From Rudaeicoccus suwonensis (GTDB taxonomy: Bacteria; Actinomycetota; Actinomycetes; Actinomycetales; Dermatophilaceae): DNA of 38,656 nucleotides. The position numbers and the translations under genes were made by a program. Below, piece after piece: positions 15,406-24,484 of the stretch. Under the pieces are notes generated by a model, which did no database searches, was not told the origin of the DNA, and was given only the letters and a program-made list of their open reading frames with translations. The DNA is taken from positions 1-38,656 of the forward strand of contig NZ_VIVQ01000007.1 of the NCBI RefSeq assembly GCF_007829035.1, written 5' to 3'. Positions within the stretch are counted from its first letter, which is position 1, and each line of letters starts with the position of its first letter.

Positions 15406-16737
15406 TCAGCCTGCGGATGCCGCCGTGGCCGCGTGCGGCAGGGCGTCGAGCACGTGAGCGACAGCATCGTCGTCGTGCGAAGCGCTGACGAACCACGCCT
15501 CGTAGGAACTCGGCGGCAGGTGCACGCCGCGCCGCAGCATCTCGTGGAAGAAGCGCCCGTATGCCGCATGGTCCTGCGCCTTGGCATCCTCGTAGTCACG
15601 CACCGCGCCGTCGCGGACGAAGACCGAGAACATCGAGCCGGCCCACTGGACGGTGTGCGACACACCGGCTGCGGCGAGCGCCTCGGATGCGGCATCGGCG
15701 ACCGTGTGTGCGACGGCGTCGAGCCGGTCGTAGACCTCGGGGGTGCAGCCGCGCAGCGTGGCGAGTCCGGCCGCGGTGGCGACGGGATTACCGGACAGCG
15801 TGCCCGCCTGATAGACCGGGCCTTCCGGCGCCAGGCGGCTCATCAGATCGGCGCTTCCGCCGAATGCTGCCGCGGGGAATCCGCCGCCCATCACCTTGCC
15901 GAAGGTGAACAGGTCGGGCGCCCCACCCTCGGGCTCGCCCTCGAGGCCGTACCACCCTGCCGCCGAGCAACGGAATCCGGTCATCACCTCGTCCGAGATC
16001 AACAGCGCGCCGTGCTCGCGGGTGACGCGACGCAGGGCATCGGTGAAGCCGGCCGCCGGCGGCACGACACCCATGTTGCCGGGCGACGCCTCGGTGATGA
16101 CGCACGCGATCTGGTCACCGTGTTCGACGAAGGCTGCCTCGAGTGCGGCGACGTCGTTGTAGGGCAGCACGATCGTCTCGTGCGCGCTGGAAGCCGGGAC
16201 CCCGGCGGAATCCGGCAACGCGAAGGTCGCCACACCGGAACCGGCCGCGGCCAGCAGCGGGTCGACGTGACCGTGATAGCAGCCGGCGAACTTCACGACC
16301 TTGCTGCGACCGGTGGCTCCGCGGGCTAACCTCAACGCGGACATCGTCGCTTCGGTACCGCTGCTGACCAGCCGCACCTGCTCGACCGGCGCGACGCGGC
16401 GCACGATCTCCTCGGCCAGCAGCACTTCGTTCTCACTGGGCGTGCCGAACGAGAATCCGTGGGTGGCGGCCTCCTGCACCGCCGCCATCACCTCGGGGTG
16501 GGCATGACCCAGGATCATCGGCCCCCACGAGCAGATCAGGTCGACATACCGGTTGCCGTCGACGTCGGTCAGCCACGGGCCCTTGGCCTCGGCGATGAAC
16601 CGCGGCGTGCCACCGACTGCCCGGAACGCGCGCACCGGGGAGTTGACTCCACCCGGTGTGACGGCCCTGGCCCGATTCAGCAGCGCGGCAGAGGCCGGTG
16701 TGTCCTGGATCAGGTGCGAGGTGGGGGCATTCGTCAT
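15406..16737 (-). CDS. hemL: Glutamate-1-semialdehyde 2,1-aminomutase
   Basis: A 443-residue PLP enzyme that makes 5-aminolevulinate from glutamate-1-semialdehyde, the step after HemA. The PLP lysine is Lys281 in [28 protein letters not shown] (about 125-134) contacts the phosphate, and [10 protein letters not shown] holds the aspartate to the ring nitrogen. [14 protein letters not shown] is the usual N-terminal signature. ATG 16737; GACAAT lies 6 nt upstream, a possible leaderless start. The start codon itself is part of a GTATGACG iterated motif. Confidence 0.95.
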   Translation of the reverse strand: MTNAPTSHLIQDTPASAALLNRARAVTPGGVNSPVRAFRAVGGTPRFIAEAKGPWLTDVDGNRYVDLICSWGPMILGHAHPEVMAAVQEAATHGFSFGTPSENEVLLAEEIVRRVAPVEQVRLVSSGTEATMSALRLARGATGRSKVVKFAGCYHGHVDPLLAAAGSGVATFALPDSAGVPASSAHETIVLPYNDVAALEAAFVEHGDQIACVITEASPGNMGVVPPAAGFTDALRRVTREHGALLISDEVMTGFRCSAAGWYGLEGEPEGGAPDLFTFGKVMGGGFPAAAFGGSADLMSRLAPEGPVYQAGTLSGNPVATAAGLATLRGCTPEVYDRLDAVAHTVADAASEALAAAGVSHTVQWAGSMFSVFVRDGAVRDYEDAKAQDHAAYGRFFHEMLRRGVHLPPSSYEAWFVSASHDDDAVAHVLDALPHAATAASAG

Positions 16738-16828
16738 ACGTTCATTGTCTCAGCCCGGAATGTGCGACTCGACCGCGGTTGAGCCGACCGAGAGGTATGC
16801 CGCAGCGCAGTCGCCGCGGACGGAGTCG

Positions 16829-17371
16829 TCAGGAGTCGTAGCCGGGCATCAGGTGCTGCAGCACCCGCGACATGGCTTCGCCCAGGTTCTGCCGCATCTG
16901 CGGGTCCATCTGCTGCATCAGGTGGGTCTGGACGCCGCGCACGTGCACCTGCGCCGCTGCCTCGATGGCCGAGTGGCCCTCGTCGGTGAGGACGAGTTCG
17001 ATGCCGCGGCCGTCATCCGGGGTGGGGCGACGGCTGACCCAACCGCGCCGCTGCAGCCGAGTGGCGGTGTGGGTGACTCGACTGCGCGACTGGATCACCA
17101 GATCGGCAAGCGCGCTCATCCGCATGGAGCCGGTCTCGGACTCGGACAACATCGACAGGAGTTCGTATTCGGCGAGAGTCAGCCCCATTGCCTGAAGTTC
17201 GGCGTCCAGCGCGAGTTCGAGGGCCCGGCTGCCCCGGAGGTACGAACGCCAGGTGTGCTGCTCTGCGTCACTCAGCCACGGCACCGGATCCTGCGCTGCG
17301 GTCGCCCCCGCGCCCGCTGCGTCGGTCGCCGCGGCGGGCGCGGGGGTCGGTGCGTCGAAGGTCGGGCTCAT
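16829..17371 (-). CDS. MarR-family transcriptional regulator
   Basis: A 180-residue winged-helix regulator. An Ala/Pro-rich N-terminal tail (about 1-32) precedes the dimer and wHTH region, with LTLAEYELLSMLSE, MSALADLVIQSRSRVTHTATRLQRRGWVSR and the wing DGRGIELVLTDEG. Divergent from yceI, with a MarR-like palindrome upstream of yceI. In many actinobacteria a MarR protein beside yceI controls it, so local repression is likely. The ATG at 17371 is chosen because the frame further upstream runs through a palindromic repeat copy and has no family content. No Shine-Dalgarno; TATGCT lies 9 nt upstream. Confidence 0.85.
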   Translation of the reverse strand: MSPTFDAPTPAPAAATDAAGAGATAAQDPVPWLSDAEQHTWRSYLRGSRALELALDAELQAMGLTLAEYELLSMLSESETGSMRMSALADLVIQSRSRVTHTATRLQRRGWVSRRPTPDDGRGIELVLTDEGHSAIEAAAQVHVRGVQTHLMQQMDPQMRQNLGEAMSRVLQHLMPGYDS

Positions 17372-17464
17372 GAGGGGACAAGCATAAGCAACGACTCTTG
17401 CCCAGCGGTCCATCCACGCGAGGTGTCGGTGAGCGCTGATCTCCTCAGGGTTCAGGTGGGTGCT

Positions 17465-17531
17465 CGACGCGAGATGGCACCAGGCGTCGTTATCCGCCGT
17501 TCGCAACGACACCTGCTGCCAGGTCATCGCA
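17465..17531. repeat. 67-nt palindromic element, degraded copy 3
   Basis: Aligns without gaps to copy 2: left arm 17465-17495, loop 17496-17500, right arm 17501-17531. The segment TGGCACCAGG-C-GTCGTTATCC matches copy 2 at 20 of 21 positions. The four bases next to the loop on the right arm (TCGC instead of GGAT) and several outer pairs no longer pair. It lies in the MarR-yceI intergenic region. Confidence 0.75.
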
Positions 17532-17629
17532 AGCGGCGCCTCACACCGGCACGTCCGGGCGTCCACCGGAGCCGAGCGTGACGTTCTCATGGCGTTCACT
17601 CGCATCGGCTATCGTTGACCACGGAATAA

Positions 17630-17650
17630 TTGAACATTCAACAATGTTCA
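17630..17650. promoter_or_regulatory. Probable MarR operator upstream of yceI
   Basis: Two overlapping palindromes, TTGAACATTCAA (17630-17641) and TGAACAT (17631-17637) paired with ATGTTCA (17644-17650). AT-rich TTGAA/TTCAA dyads of this kind are typical of MarR sites. It lies 50 bp before the yceI start, in the expected core-promoter zone (AATAAT at 17625-17630 is a possible -10). Binding by the adjacent MarR protein is inference. Confidence 0.6.
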
Positions 17651-17699
17651 CCTTCTGTCGACACGAGAGTCGCCAGCCATCACCAATCGAAGGAGCAGC

Positions 17700-18230
17700 A
17701 TGACCACCCTGAAGGACCTGACCCCGGGAACCTGGAACATCGACCCGGCCCACAGCGAGTTCGGTTTCACCGTTCGCCACCTCATGGTCAGCAAGGTCCG
17801 CGGCAAGTTCGACGACTTCGCCGCCTCGGCCACCGTGGGCGAGCAGTTGGAGGACTCCAAGGTCGAGGCCACCGTGCAGATGACCTCCATCAACACCGGC
17901 GTCGCCGACCGCGACAACCACCTGCGCACCAACGACTTCTTCGAGATCGAGAAGTTCCCCACCATGACCTTCGTGTCGACCGCCATCAGCGCCGACTCGA
18001 TCACCGGTGACCTCACCATCAAGGGCAACACCAAGTCCGTGACCTTCGACGTCGAATTCGGCGGCGTCGGCTCAGACCCATGGGGCGGCACCCGCGCCGG
18101 CTTCGAGGCCAGCACCGAGATCAACCGCAAGGAGTTCGGCGTCACCATCGACATGCCCCTCGAAGGCGGCGGCGCGGTCGTCGGCGACAAGGTCAAGATC
18201 ATCCTCGCCCTCGAATTCGTGAAGGCCTGA
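17700..18230 (+). CDS. yceI: YceI-family polyisoprenoid-binding lipocalin-like protein
   Basis: A 176-residue single YceI domain: TWNIDPAHSEFGFTVRHLMVSKVRGKFDDF at the start, NHLRTNDFFEIEKFPTMTF in the middle, the GDLTIKGNTKSV strand pair, and INRKEFGVT near the end. These are the conserved family blocks. YceI proteins form an extended lipocalin barrel that binds isoprenoid or amide chains. No signal peptide is present, so this one is probably cytoplasmic, as is common in actinobacteria. AAGGAG (17690-17695) gives a good ribosome site. A strong hairpin follows the gene. Confidence 0.93.
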   Translation: MTTLKDLTPGTWNIDPAHSEFGFTVRHLMVSKVRGKFDDFAASATVGEQLEDSKVEATVQMTSINTGVADRDNHLRTNDFFEIEKFPTMTFVSTAISADSITGDLTIKGNTKSVTFDVEFGGVGSDPWGGTRAGFEASTEINRKEFGVTIDMPLEGGGAVVGDKVKIILALEFVKA

Positions 18231-18310
18231 CCGATCGGTCTGGACAACCGGTTAGAAACTTCACCAAAGCTACTGACAAGTGGACGACTGACCTAGTAAC
18301 CTCTCACCTA

Positions 18311-18360
18311 CGAGTGGCACCTACGCAGACCCCCGAGTGCGCAGGTGCCACTCGCTTTTC
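18311..18360 (+). terminator. Rho-independent terminator of yceI
   Basis: Arms CGAGTGGCACCTACGCA (18311-18327) and TGCGCAGGTGCCACTCG (18338-18354) pair at 16 of 17 positions around a 10-nt loop, followed by CTTTTC. It lies 80 bp after the yceI stop. The right arm contains GGTGCCACTCGC, almost the same box as in the 100-bp array after menA. Confidence 0.75.
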
Positions 18361-18438
18361 ATGTCCGGGTCGGTATGCCGGTGCTGAATCTCCCTTGTAT
18401 GCCGGTGCTGGTTCCCGCATTGCGCGCTAAGCGTCCGG

Positions 18439-18701
18439 TCAGACTCCGTCGATCGCCGCGCGTGCCATCACCAACCGATCAGCGCATCGCGCCGGCATCC
18501 TTGCCCCGTAATACGGAAACGTGATCATCGCGATCAGCAGCGCCCACCGGCGTCCGCGACCGGCATCGCCGTCAGCTCGGTGAGGACACGCACCAACCCG
18601 GTCGCCGGAGTATGGGGTTCGGCCCCAGCTCGTCATCGTGCAGGTGGCTCATCACGCGACCATCGCCCAGGCGCAGTTCGCACCACAAGCGAATTCGCGG
18701 G
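18439..18701 (-). pseudogene. Possible frameshifted gene remnant downstream of hemB
   Basis: Directly after the hemB stop, one minus-strand frame reads RIRLWCELRLGDGRVMSHL then HDDELGPNPILRRPG and stops at 18572-18574. A second frame continues LVRVLTELTAMPVADAGGR, and a third reads RWALLIAMITFPYYGARMP to a stop at 18439. Joined by two frameshifts these would make one plausible protein of about 90 residues. I do not recognise a family. The part near 18493-18505 contains the GGCAAGGATGCCG repeat core, so the region could equally be repeat-derived noncoding DNA. Confidence 0.25.
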
Positions 18702-19709
18702 TCACCGCAGTTGCAGGCGGCGCGCGACCTCGACGGCGTAGTAGGTCAGGATGATCTGCGCGCCGGCGCGCTTGATCGACGTGAGGGACTCCATGACCAT
18801 CCGGTCGCGGTCGATCCAGCCGTTGGCGGCGGCGGCCTCGATCATCGCCATCTCGCCGCTGACCTGGTAAGCCGCCACCGGCACGTCGGCGAGTTCGGCC
18901 GCGTCGCTGAGGATGTCCAGGTAGGGCAGCGCGGGCTTGACCATCACCATGTCGGCGCCCTCGTTGAGGTCGAGCGTGAGTTCACGCATCGCCTCGGTGC
19001 GATTCGCCGGATCCTGCTGGTATGCCGCCCGGTCACCCTGCAGGGTCGACTCGACGGCCTCCCGGAACGGGCCGAAGGCTGCCGAAGCGTATTTCGCGGC
19101 ATACGCCAGGATCCCGACGTCGGCGAAACCGGCCTCGTCGAGGGCGGCGCGGATCACCGCGACCTGGCCGTCCATCATCCCCGACGGACCGACGACATGC
19201 GCTCCGGAGTGCGCCTGCGCGACCGCCATCTCGGCATACAGCTCAAGGGTTGCGTCGTTGTCGACCCGGCCCTGCTCGTCGAGCACGCCGCAATGGCCGT
19301 GCGAGGTGAACTCGTCCAGGCAGAGGTCCGACATCAGCACGGTGCTGTCACCGACCGCGTCCCGCACTCGTCGCAGAGCGACGTTGAGAATGCCGTCAGG
19401 GTCGATCGCGCCCGAGCCGGTCTCGTCACGCTGCACGGGCACGCCGAAGAGCATGAGTCCGCCGACGCCTGCCTCGACCGCCTCGATCGCAGCAGCCACG
19501 AGCGAGTCAAGAGTGTGCTGCACGACGCCCGGCATAGAGCTCAGCGGGACGGGCGCATCGATGCCCTCCTTGACGAACATCGGCAGCACCAGGTCGGCCG
19601 GGTGCAGTCGGTGCTGGGCGACCAGTCGGCGCATCGCAGGCGTGGTCCGCAACCGGCGTGGCCGGACCGCTCCTGCCGGCAACGAGAAGTGCTCATTCCT
19701 CGGGCTCAT
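18702..19709 (-). CDS. hemB: Delta-aminolevulinic acid dehydratase (porphobilinogen synthase)
   Basis: A 335-residue enzyme that condenses two 5-aminolevulinate molecules to porphobilinogen. The Schiff-base lysines are Lys206 ([14 protein letters not shown]) and Lys258 ([10 protein letters not shown]). The metal loop reads [14 protein letters not shown], with Cys130, Asp132 and Cys140; the middle cysteine of the zinc-type CxCxC site is replaced by Asp, as in other actinobacteria. The C-terminal YQVSGEYAMI-like block is present ([14 protein letters not shown]). Start ATG 19709; the frame extends to 19751 without family content. It lies 87 bp after hemD, so it is probably part of the rex-hem unit. 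Confidence 0.94.
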   Translation of the reverse strand: MSPRNEHFSLPAGAVRPRRLRTTPAMRRLVAQHRLHPADLVLPMFVKEGIDAPVPLSSMPGVVQHTLDSLVAAAIEAVEAGVGGLMLFGVPVQRDETGSGAIDPDGILNVALRRVRDAVGDSTVLMSDLCLDEFTSHGHCGVLDEQGRVDNDATLELYAEMAVAQAHSGAHVVGPSGMMDGQVAVIRAALDEAGFADVGILAYAAKYASAAFGPFREAVESTLQGDRAAYQQDPANRTEAMRELTLDLNEGADMVMVKPALPYLDILSDAAELADVPVAAYQVSGEMAMIEAAAANGWIDRDRMVMESLTSIKRAGAQIILTYYAVEVARRLQLR

Positions 19710-19796
19710 GCAGGTGCTTCTTTCGCTCGCTGTCGGTCGGCGCCGGGCCACGGCCCGGACGCCGACCAGCAGGTGACTGTCAGTGCGCAGCGCAGG

Positions 19797-21434
19797 TCAG
19801 TGCGACGCTTTGGCCTTGCGGCGGGCCGCAGCCTTCCGCTCGCTGGGCCGACGGGTGGGCTCACCGTTTTCGGCGGCCGACAGCGCCAGGCCGCGACCGT
19901 AGTCGGCCAGCGCGTCGACCAGCGCAGTCGCCGACGGCTCGGCGGCCAGCACGTCGACCCGCAGGCCGTGCTCCTCGGCGGTCTTGGCTGTGGCCGGACC
20001 GATGCACGCAACCACCGTCGTCGTGTGCGGCTTGCCGGCGATGCCGACCAGGTTGCGGACGGTGGAGCTGGAGGTGAAACAGACCGCGTCGAACTTGCCG
20101 GTCTTGATCGCCTCACGCACGTGCGGGGCCGGCGGTGCGGCGCGGACCGTGCGGTATGCCGTGACGTCGTCGACCTCCCAGCCGATCTCCTGCAGACCTG
20201 CGACCAGGGTGTCCGTCGCGATGTCTGCACGCGGCAGGAAGACGCGGTTGATCGGGTCGAGCAGCTCGTCATACTCGGGCCATCCCTCGAGCAGGCCGTG
20301 CGCGGACTGCTCCCCGGTCGGCACCAGGTCGGGCTCGAGACCCCACTCGCGCAGCGCGTCAGCCGTGACGCCACCGACAGCGGCGATCTTGAGGCCGGCG
20401 AAAGCCCTTGCGTCCAAACCAAATTCGACGAACTTCTCGCGCACAGCGCGCACCGCGTTGGCGGAAGTGAAGCCGATCCACTCGTAACGGCCCGTGACCA
20501 GGCCCTTGATCGCGCGCTCCATCTGCTGCGGCGTGCGCGGCGGCTCGACGCTGATCGTGGGCACGACATCGCTGGACGCGCCGTATGACGCGAGCCGGTC
20601 GGTCATGGTGCTGGCCTGGTCCTTGGTGCGAGGCACCAGGATGTTCCAGCCGAACAACGGCTTGTTCTCCCACCACGACAACTGTTCCCGCATCTCGACG
20701 ACCGAGCCGACGACCGCGATGGTCGGCGCCGCGAGCTTGTTGCCCCTCAGCTGCGCGACGACCTCGCCGAGCGTGGTGACCGTCGTGATCTGGTGGATCG
20801 TGGTGCCGTCGGTGCTGAGGGCGACCGGGGTCTCCGGTGCACGGCCTGCCGCCAACAACTTGGCAAGACCGTTCGGCAGCGCATCAGCGGCTCCGAGGAC
20901 CACGACGGTGCTGTCGGCGGCGGTGCAGGCCGCCCAGTCGGTGCGATCGTCGCCGGCGGAGACAATGTGCATGGCGCGAGAACTGTTGGCGGTCAACGGG
21001 ATTCCGGCATACGCCGGGACGGCGGACACCGAGCTGACACCAGGCACGATCTCGAAGCCGATCTCTGCCCTGTGACAGGCGACGGCTTCTTCGGCCAGCC
21101 CGTTGAAGGTCGCGGGGTCGCCGTCCATCAGTCGCACCACCAGCGGCTGGCTGTCGGGACGAGCGGCGGCCTTGGCTGTCCGGACCACGAGCTTGGCGCG
21201 CGATGCGACGGTCAGCGGCTGGCCGGTCTCACCGTGGCCGGCGTCGACGATCTCGACATCCGGCCTGGCGAACAACGCGACGAATTCCTCCCGTGCGATC
21301 TGGTCGATGATCACCACATCCGCCTCACGCAGCAATTGCGTGGCACGCACGGTCATCAGAGAGGGATCGCCGGGCCCGGATCCGACGAAGGCGATTCGGG
21401 CGACGATCTTGGTGGGCTTGGTTGAGGAAGTCAC
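19797..21434 (-). CDS. hemD: Fused uroporphyrinogen-III C-methyltransferase / uroporphyrinogen-III synthase
   Basis: A 545-residue two-domain protein. The N-terminal SAM-dependent tetrapyrrole methyltransferase domain (about 10-250) shows VGSGPGDPSLMTVRATQLLREADVV, VVRLMDGDPATF and VPGVSSVSAVPAYAGIPLT. The C-terminal uroporphyrinogen-III synthase domain (about 265-515) starts GWNILVPRTKDQASTM. A basic Ala/Lys/Arg tail ends the protein. The methyltransferase half leads to precorrin-2 and sirohaem, the synthase half serves haem; the fusion is usual in actinobacteria. GTG start, overlapping the hemC stop by 4 bases (GTGA). Confidence 0.93.
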   Translation of the reverse strand: MTSSTKPTKIVARIAFVGSGPGDPSLMTVRATQLLREADVVIIDQIAREEFVALFARPDVEIVDAGHGETGQPLTVASRAKLVVRTAKAAARPDSQPLVVRLMDGDPATFNGLAEEAVACHRAEIGFEIVPGVSSVSAVPAYAGIPLTANSSRAMHIVSAGDDRTDWAACTAADSTVVVLGAADALPNGLAKLLAAGRAPETPVALSTDGTTIHQITTVTTLGEVVAQLRGNKLAAPTIAVVGSVVEMREQLSWWENKPLFGWNILVPRTKDQASTMTDRLASYGASSDVVPTISVEPPRTPQQMERAIKGLVTGRYEWIGFTSANAVRAVREKFVEFGLDARAFAGLKIAAVGGVTADALREWGLEPDLVPTGEQSAHGLLEGWPEYDELLDPINRVFLPRADIATDTLVAGLQEIGWEVDDVTAYRTVRAAPPAPHVREAIKTGKFDAVCFTSSSTVRNLVGIAGKPHTTTVVACIGPATAKTAEEHGLRVDVLAAEPSATALVDALADYGRGLALSAAENGEPTRRPSERKAAARRKAKASH

Positions 21435-22447
21435 GATTCACACTCCGCAGCGCTGGTGGGGACAAAGGTGGTGACGGGGGTGGTGCTGGGTAAGGCTCCG
21501 CCGGGCGCTGGATCCGGTGGGGCCTCGGGCCGTGGCGACATCGCGTCACGAGCCCCGTCCTGCAAGAGCACCTGGGCGAGTTGCTCACCCAGCTGCTGAG
21601 CGGTTTCGACCGGGCCGGTCACCGACCGGCGCAGATCGAAACTGCCATCGGTGCGGCCGACGAAGGACCGCAACGAAATCTCAAGGGAGCCGTCGAGCTC
21701 CTCCGACACCTCGGCGAGCGCACCGATGGGTGCTGAGCAGCCGGCCTCGAGTGCGCACAACAGGGCACGTTCGGCGGTGACCGCGGCACGGGTGTCGGCG
21801 TGGTCGAGAGCCGCCACGGCTACAGCCAGTTCGGCATCGTCGCTGCGGATCTCGAGGGCAAGCGCACCCTGTCCGGGCGCGGGCAGCATCTGCACCGGCT
21901 CGAGGGTCTCGGTGATCTCGGCGGCCCGGCCCAGCCGCACCAAGCCGGCGCGCGCCAGGATGACGGCGTCGACCTCTCCGGAGGTGACCAGGCCGATACG
22001 GGTGTCGACATTGCCGCGGATCGCGCGGACCTGCACGCCCAGCCCGAGCGCCGCCAGCTGCGCCTCGCGGCGCGGTGATCCGGTGCCGATGACAGCACCC
22101 TCGGGCAGTTCTCCCAGGGTGAGTCCGTCGCGCGCAACCAGCGCGTCGCGGGCATCCTCACGTGCAGGGATCGCGGCGATCGTGAGTCCGTCATACGGCA
22201 GGACGGGCAGATCCTTCAGCGAGTGGACCGCGAGATCGATGCGGCCGGTGAGCAGAGCGTGACGTATGGCGGTGGCAAAGACCCCCGTGCCACCCATGCT
22301 CACCAGCGGCGCGAGATTGGTGTCACCCTCGGTGACGATCTCGACCAGCTCGACCTCGTGGCCGAGCGCCCGCAACTGGTCGGCGACCAGTCCCGACTGC
22401 GTGGTCGCCAGGTGGCTGCGGCGGGTGCCGAGACGGATGCGAGTCAT
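21431..22447 (-). CDS. hemC: Hydroxymethylbilane synthase (porphobilinogen deaminase)
   Basis: A 338-residue enzyme that polymerises four porphobilinogens. RLGTRRSHLATTQS is the N-terminal signature, VHSLKDLP and GTGSPRREAQL line the active site, and Cys237 in EAGCSAPIGALA carries the dipyrromethane cofactor. A polar Pro-rich tail (about 305-338) is longer than usual. ATG start, overlapping the hemA stop by 4 bases. Confidence 0.95.
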   Translation of the reverse strand: MTRIRLGTRRSHLATTQSGLVADQLRALGHEVELVEIVTEGDTNLAPLVSMGGTGVFATAIRHALLTGRIDLAVHSLKDLPVLPYDGLTIAAIPAREDARDALVARDGLTLGELPEGAVIGTGSPRREAQLAALGLGVQVRAIRGNVDTRIGLVTSGEVDAVILARAGLVRLGRAAEITETLEPVQMLPAPGQGALALEIRSDDAELAVAVAALDHADTRAAVTAERALLCALEAGCSAPIGALAEVSEELDGSLEISLRSFVGRTDGSFDLRRSVTGPVETAQQLGEQLAQVLLQDGARDAMSPRPEAPPDPAPGGALPSTTPVTTFVPTSAAECES

Positions 22448-23745
22448 CGCACGCCTCCGTCCGGCGGCAGAGTCGGGATGGCGGCTACCCGCGTCTGGTG
22501 CGGGTCGAGGTCGAACAACGTGCGCAACAGCGCGGCGTAGTCCTGACCGCCCTGCTCCTCACCGGCCAGCTGCTTGATACGCACGGTCGGGGTGTGCAGG
22601 ATCTTCTCGACGACGCGGTGGATGGTCATCTGCACCTGCGCGGCGTCGGCTTCGGACAGGTCGATGCGCTGCCCCAGCCGGCCGAGTTCGAGGGCGACGA
22701 CGTCGGCGGCGCGAGCACGCAGCGCGGCCACGGTCGGCGCGACGGCGGCGGCCCTGCGGCCCACCAGAAATTCGGCGACCTCGGCGGTCACCAGGTCTTC
22801 AACCGCACGCACCTGGGCGCGCTCGTCGGCATCGGCTGCACTCACGGCACCGAGGTCTTCGAGTGACAGCAAGGTGATGCCGGGCAGCGCAGCGAGTGCC
22901 GGGTCGATGTCGCGGGGCAGGGCCAAGTCGATGAGCACCCGAGCGCGGTCGCTGGAGGTCACCGTCGCGGCATCCAGCACGTGACCCACTGCCCCGGTGC
23001 ACGACACGATGATGTCGGCGCCGGTCACGGCGTCGGCCAGCTCGTCCCACCCACGGGCCACACCAGCGGTCGCCTCGGCAAGGCGCTGCGCCTTGGCCGC
23101 GGTGCGGTTGATGACGGTCAGGCCACCGACACCGGCACGCGCCAGCGTGTGCGCGGACAACCCGCTCATCGCGCCGGCACCGATCACCAGCGCCTGCTGA
23201 TGACCGAGGTCACCGAGGACGGCCTGCGCCTGCAGCAGCGAACGCTCGACGAGAGAGCGGCTCACGGTGTCGATGTCGGTCTCGGCGTGCACGCGCTTGC
23301 CGACGCGCAATGCCTGCTGCAGCAGTGCCGACAATGCCGGGCCGAGATGCGCACCTTCCTGGGCCAGGCTCAGCGCCGAGCGCAGTTGGCCCAGGATCTG
23401 GCTCTCGCCGACCGCCATCGAGTCGAGACCGGCCGCCACGTGGAAGACGTGTGCGACGGCGCGGTCCTCGAAGTGCACGTAGAGGTGGTCACGCAGCTCG
23501 TGGACCGGGATTCTCGTTGCGGCTGCGAAGGATTCGGTGATCGAGGTGACTGCGCCGTGGAAGGTGCCGACCTCGGCATACACCTCGATGCGATTGCAGG
23601 TCGACAGAACGACGGCCTCGCCGACGTGCTCGTTGGTGTCGAGGGCCTGTGCGAGTTCGTGCACCTGCTCCGGCGACAGCACGGCACGTTCGAGAAGGTC
23701 GACATCGCACGTGCGGTGCGAGATGCCGATGACGATCAGACTCAT
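22444..23745 (-). CDS. hemA: Glutamyl-tRNA reductase
   Basis: A 433-residue NADPH-dependent enzyme, the first committed step of C5-pathway haem synthesis. The catalytic Cys50 is in VVLSTCNRIEVY. SMAVGESQILGQLR and the nucleotide-binding GAGAMSGLSAHTL stretch follow, and a C-terminal helical dimer domain ends the protein. MSLIVIGISHRT is the usual start. Its ATG overlaps the rex stop by 4 bases, so haem entry is translationally coupled to the redox sensor. Confidence 0.95.
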   Translation of the reverse strand: MSLIVIGISHRTCDVDLLERAVLSPEQVHELAQALDTNEHVGEAVVLSTCNRIEVYAEVGTFHGAVTSITESFAAATRIPVHELRDHLYVHFEDRAVAHVFHVAAGLDSMAVGESQILGQLRSALSLAQEGAHLGPALSALLQQALRVGKRVHAETDIDTVSRSLVERSLLQAQAVLGDLGHQQALVIGAGAMSGLSAHTLARAGVGGLTVINRTAAKAQRLAEATAGVARGWDELADAVTGADIIVSCTGAVGHVLDAATVTSSDRARVLIDLALPRDIDPALAALPGITLLSLEDLGAVSAADADERAQVRAVEDLVTAEVAEFLVGRRAAAVAPTVAALRARAADVVALELGRLGQRIDLSEADAAQVQMTIHRVVEKILHTPTVRIKQLAGEEQGGQDYAALLRTLFDLDPHQTRVAAIPTLPPDGGVR

Positions 23746-24410
23746 CGTGCCTCCTTCAGGGAGGTCTCGTCGCCGCGGCCTCGTTCTTCATGGAAGGCCA
23801 GAATCTGCAGCTCGGTGGCGAGGTCGACCTTGCGGACCTCGACACCCTCGGGCACGGTCACCATGCACGGTGCGAAGTTGAGGATCGAGCGCACCCCGAC
23901 GGCGACGGCCTGGTCGGCGGCGGCTTGTGCTGCCTCGGGTGGTGTGGCCAGCACCGCGATGATGCTCTCGGGGGCTTCGACCGCGAGCATCGCGAAGTCG
24001 ATGACACGCAGGCCGGCGATGGTGGTGCCGACGATGGCGGGATCCTGGTCGACCAACCAGCGCACCTTGAACCCGCGCGTGGCGAAGCCGCTGTATGACG
24101 CGAGCGCGTGGCCCAGGTTGCCCATGCCGATGATGGCCACGGACCAGTCGTGATGCAGGCCCAGCTCTCGGGAGATCTCCTCCGACAGGCGTGTGACGTC
24201 ATACCCGACACCACGCACGCCATACGAGCCCAGGTGGGAGAGATCCTTGCGCAGACCGGCCGAGCGCACTCCCGCGGCTTCGGCGAGCTCCTCCGACGAG
24301 ACCAGATCGACGTCGCGGGAATGGAACGAGCGGAGGGCACGAAGGTAGACCGGTAGCCGAGCCACGGTGGCTTCGGGAATATCCCGACGGGCGGCTGGGG
24401 CGGTGCTCAC
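23742..24410 (-). CDS. rex: Redox-sensing transcriptional repressor Rex
   Basis: A 222-residue NADH/NAD+-sensing repressor. An N-terminal winged helix contains IPEATVARLPVYLRAL, VSSEELAEAAGVRSAGLRKDLSHLGSYG. A Rossmann domain starts VAIIGMGNLGHALASY (about 91-106), and a domain-swapped C-terminal helix is likely (ELQILAFHEER). In Streptomyces coelicolor Rex controls cyd genes and its own rex-hemACD operon; the same gene order is seen here. GTG 24410 is used, with GGAG 5 nt upstream. Its own operator lies about 85 bp before the start. Confidence 0.94.
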   Translation of the reverse strand: MSTAPAARRDIPEATVARLPVYLRALRSFHSRDVDLVSSEELAEAAGVRSAGLRKDLSHLGSYGVRGVGYDVTRLSEEISRELGLHHDWSVAIIGMGNLGHALASYSGFATRGFKVRWLVDQDPAIVGTTIAGLRVIDFAMLAVEAPESIIAVLATPPEAAQAAADQAVAVGVRSILNFAPCMVTVPEGVEVRKVDLATELQILAFHEERGRGDETSLKEAR

Positions 24411-24484
24411 TGGCGCTCCGACTCCTCTTCCGAATGGGCCGACGTATATCAAACGCCCGACACCAGAGGATCACTGACCCCCAG

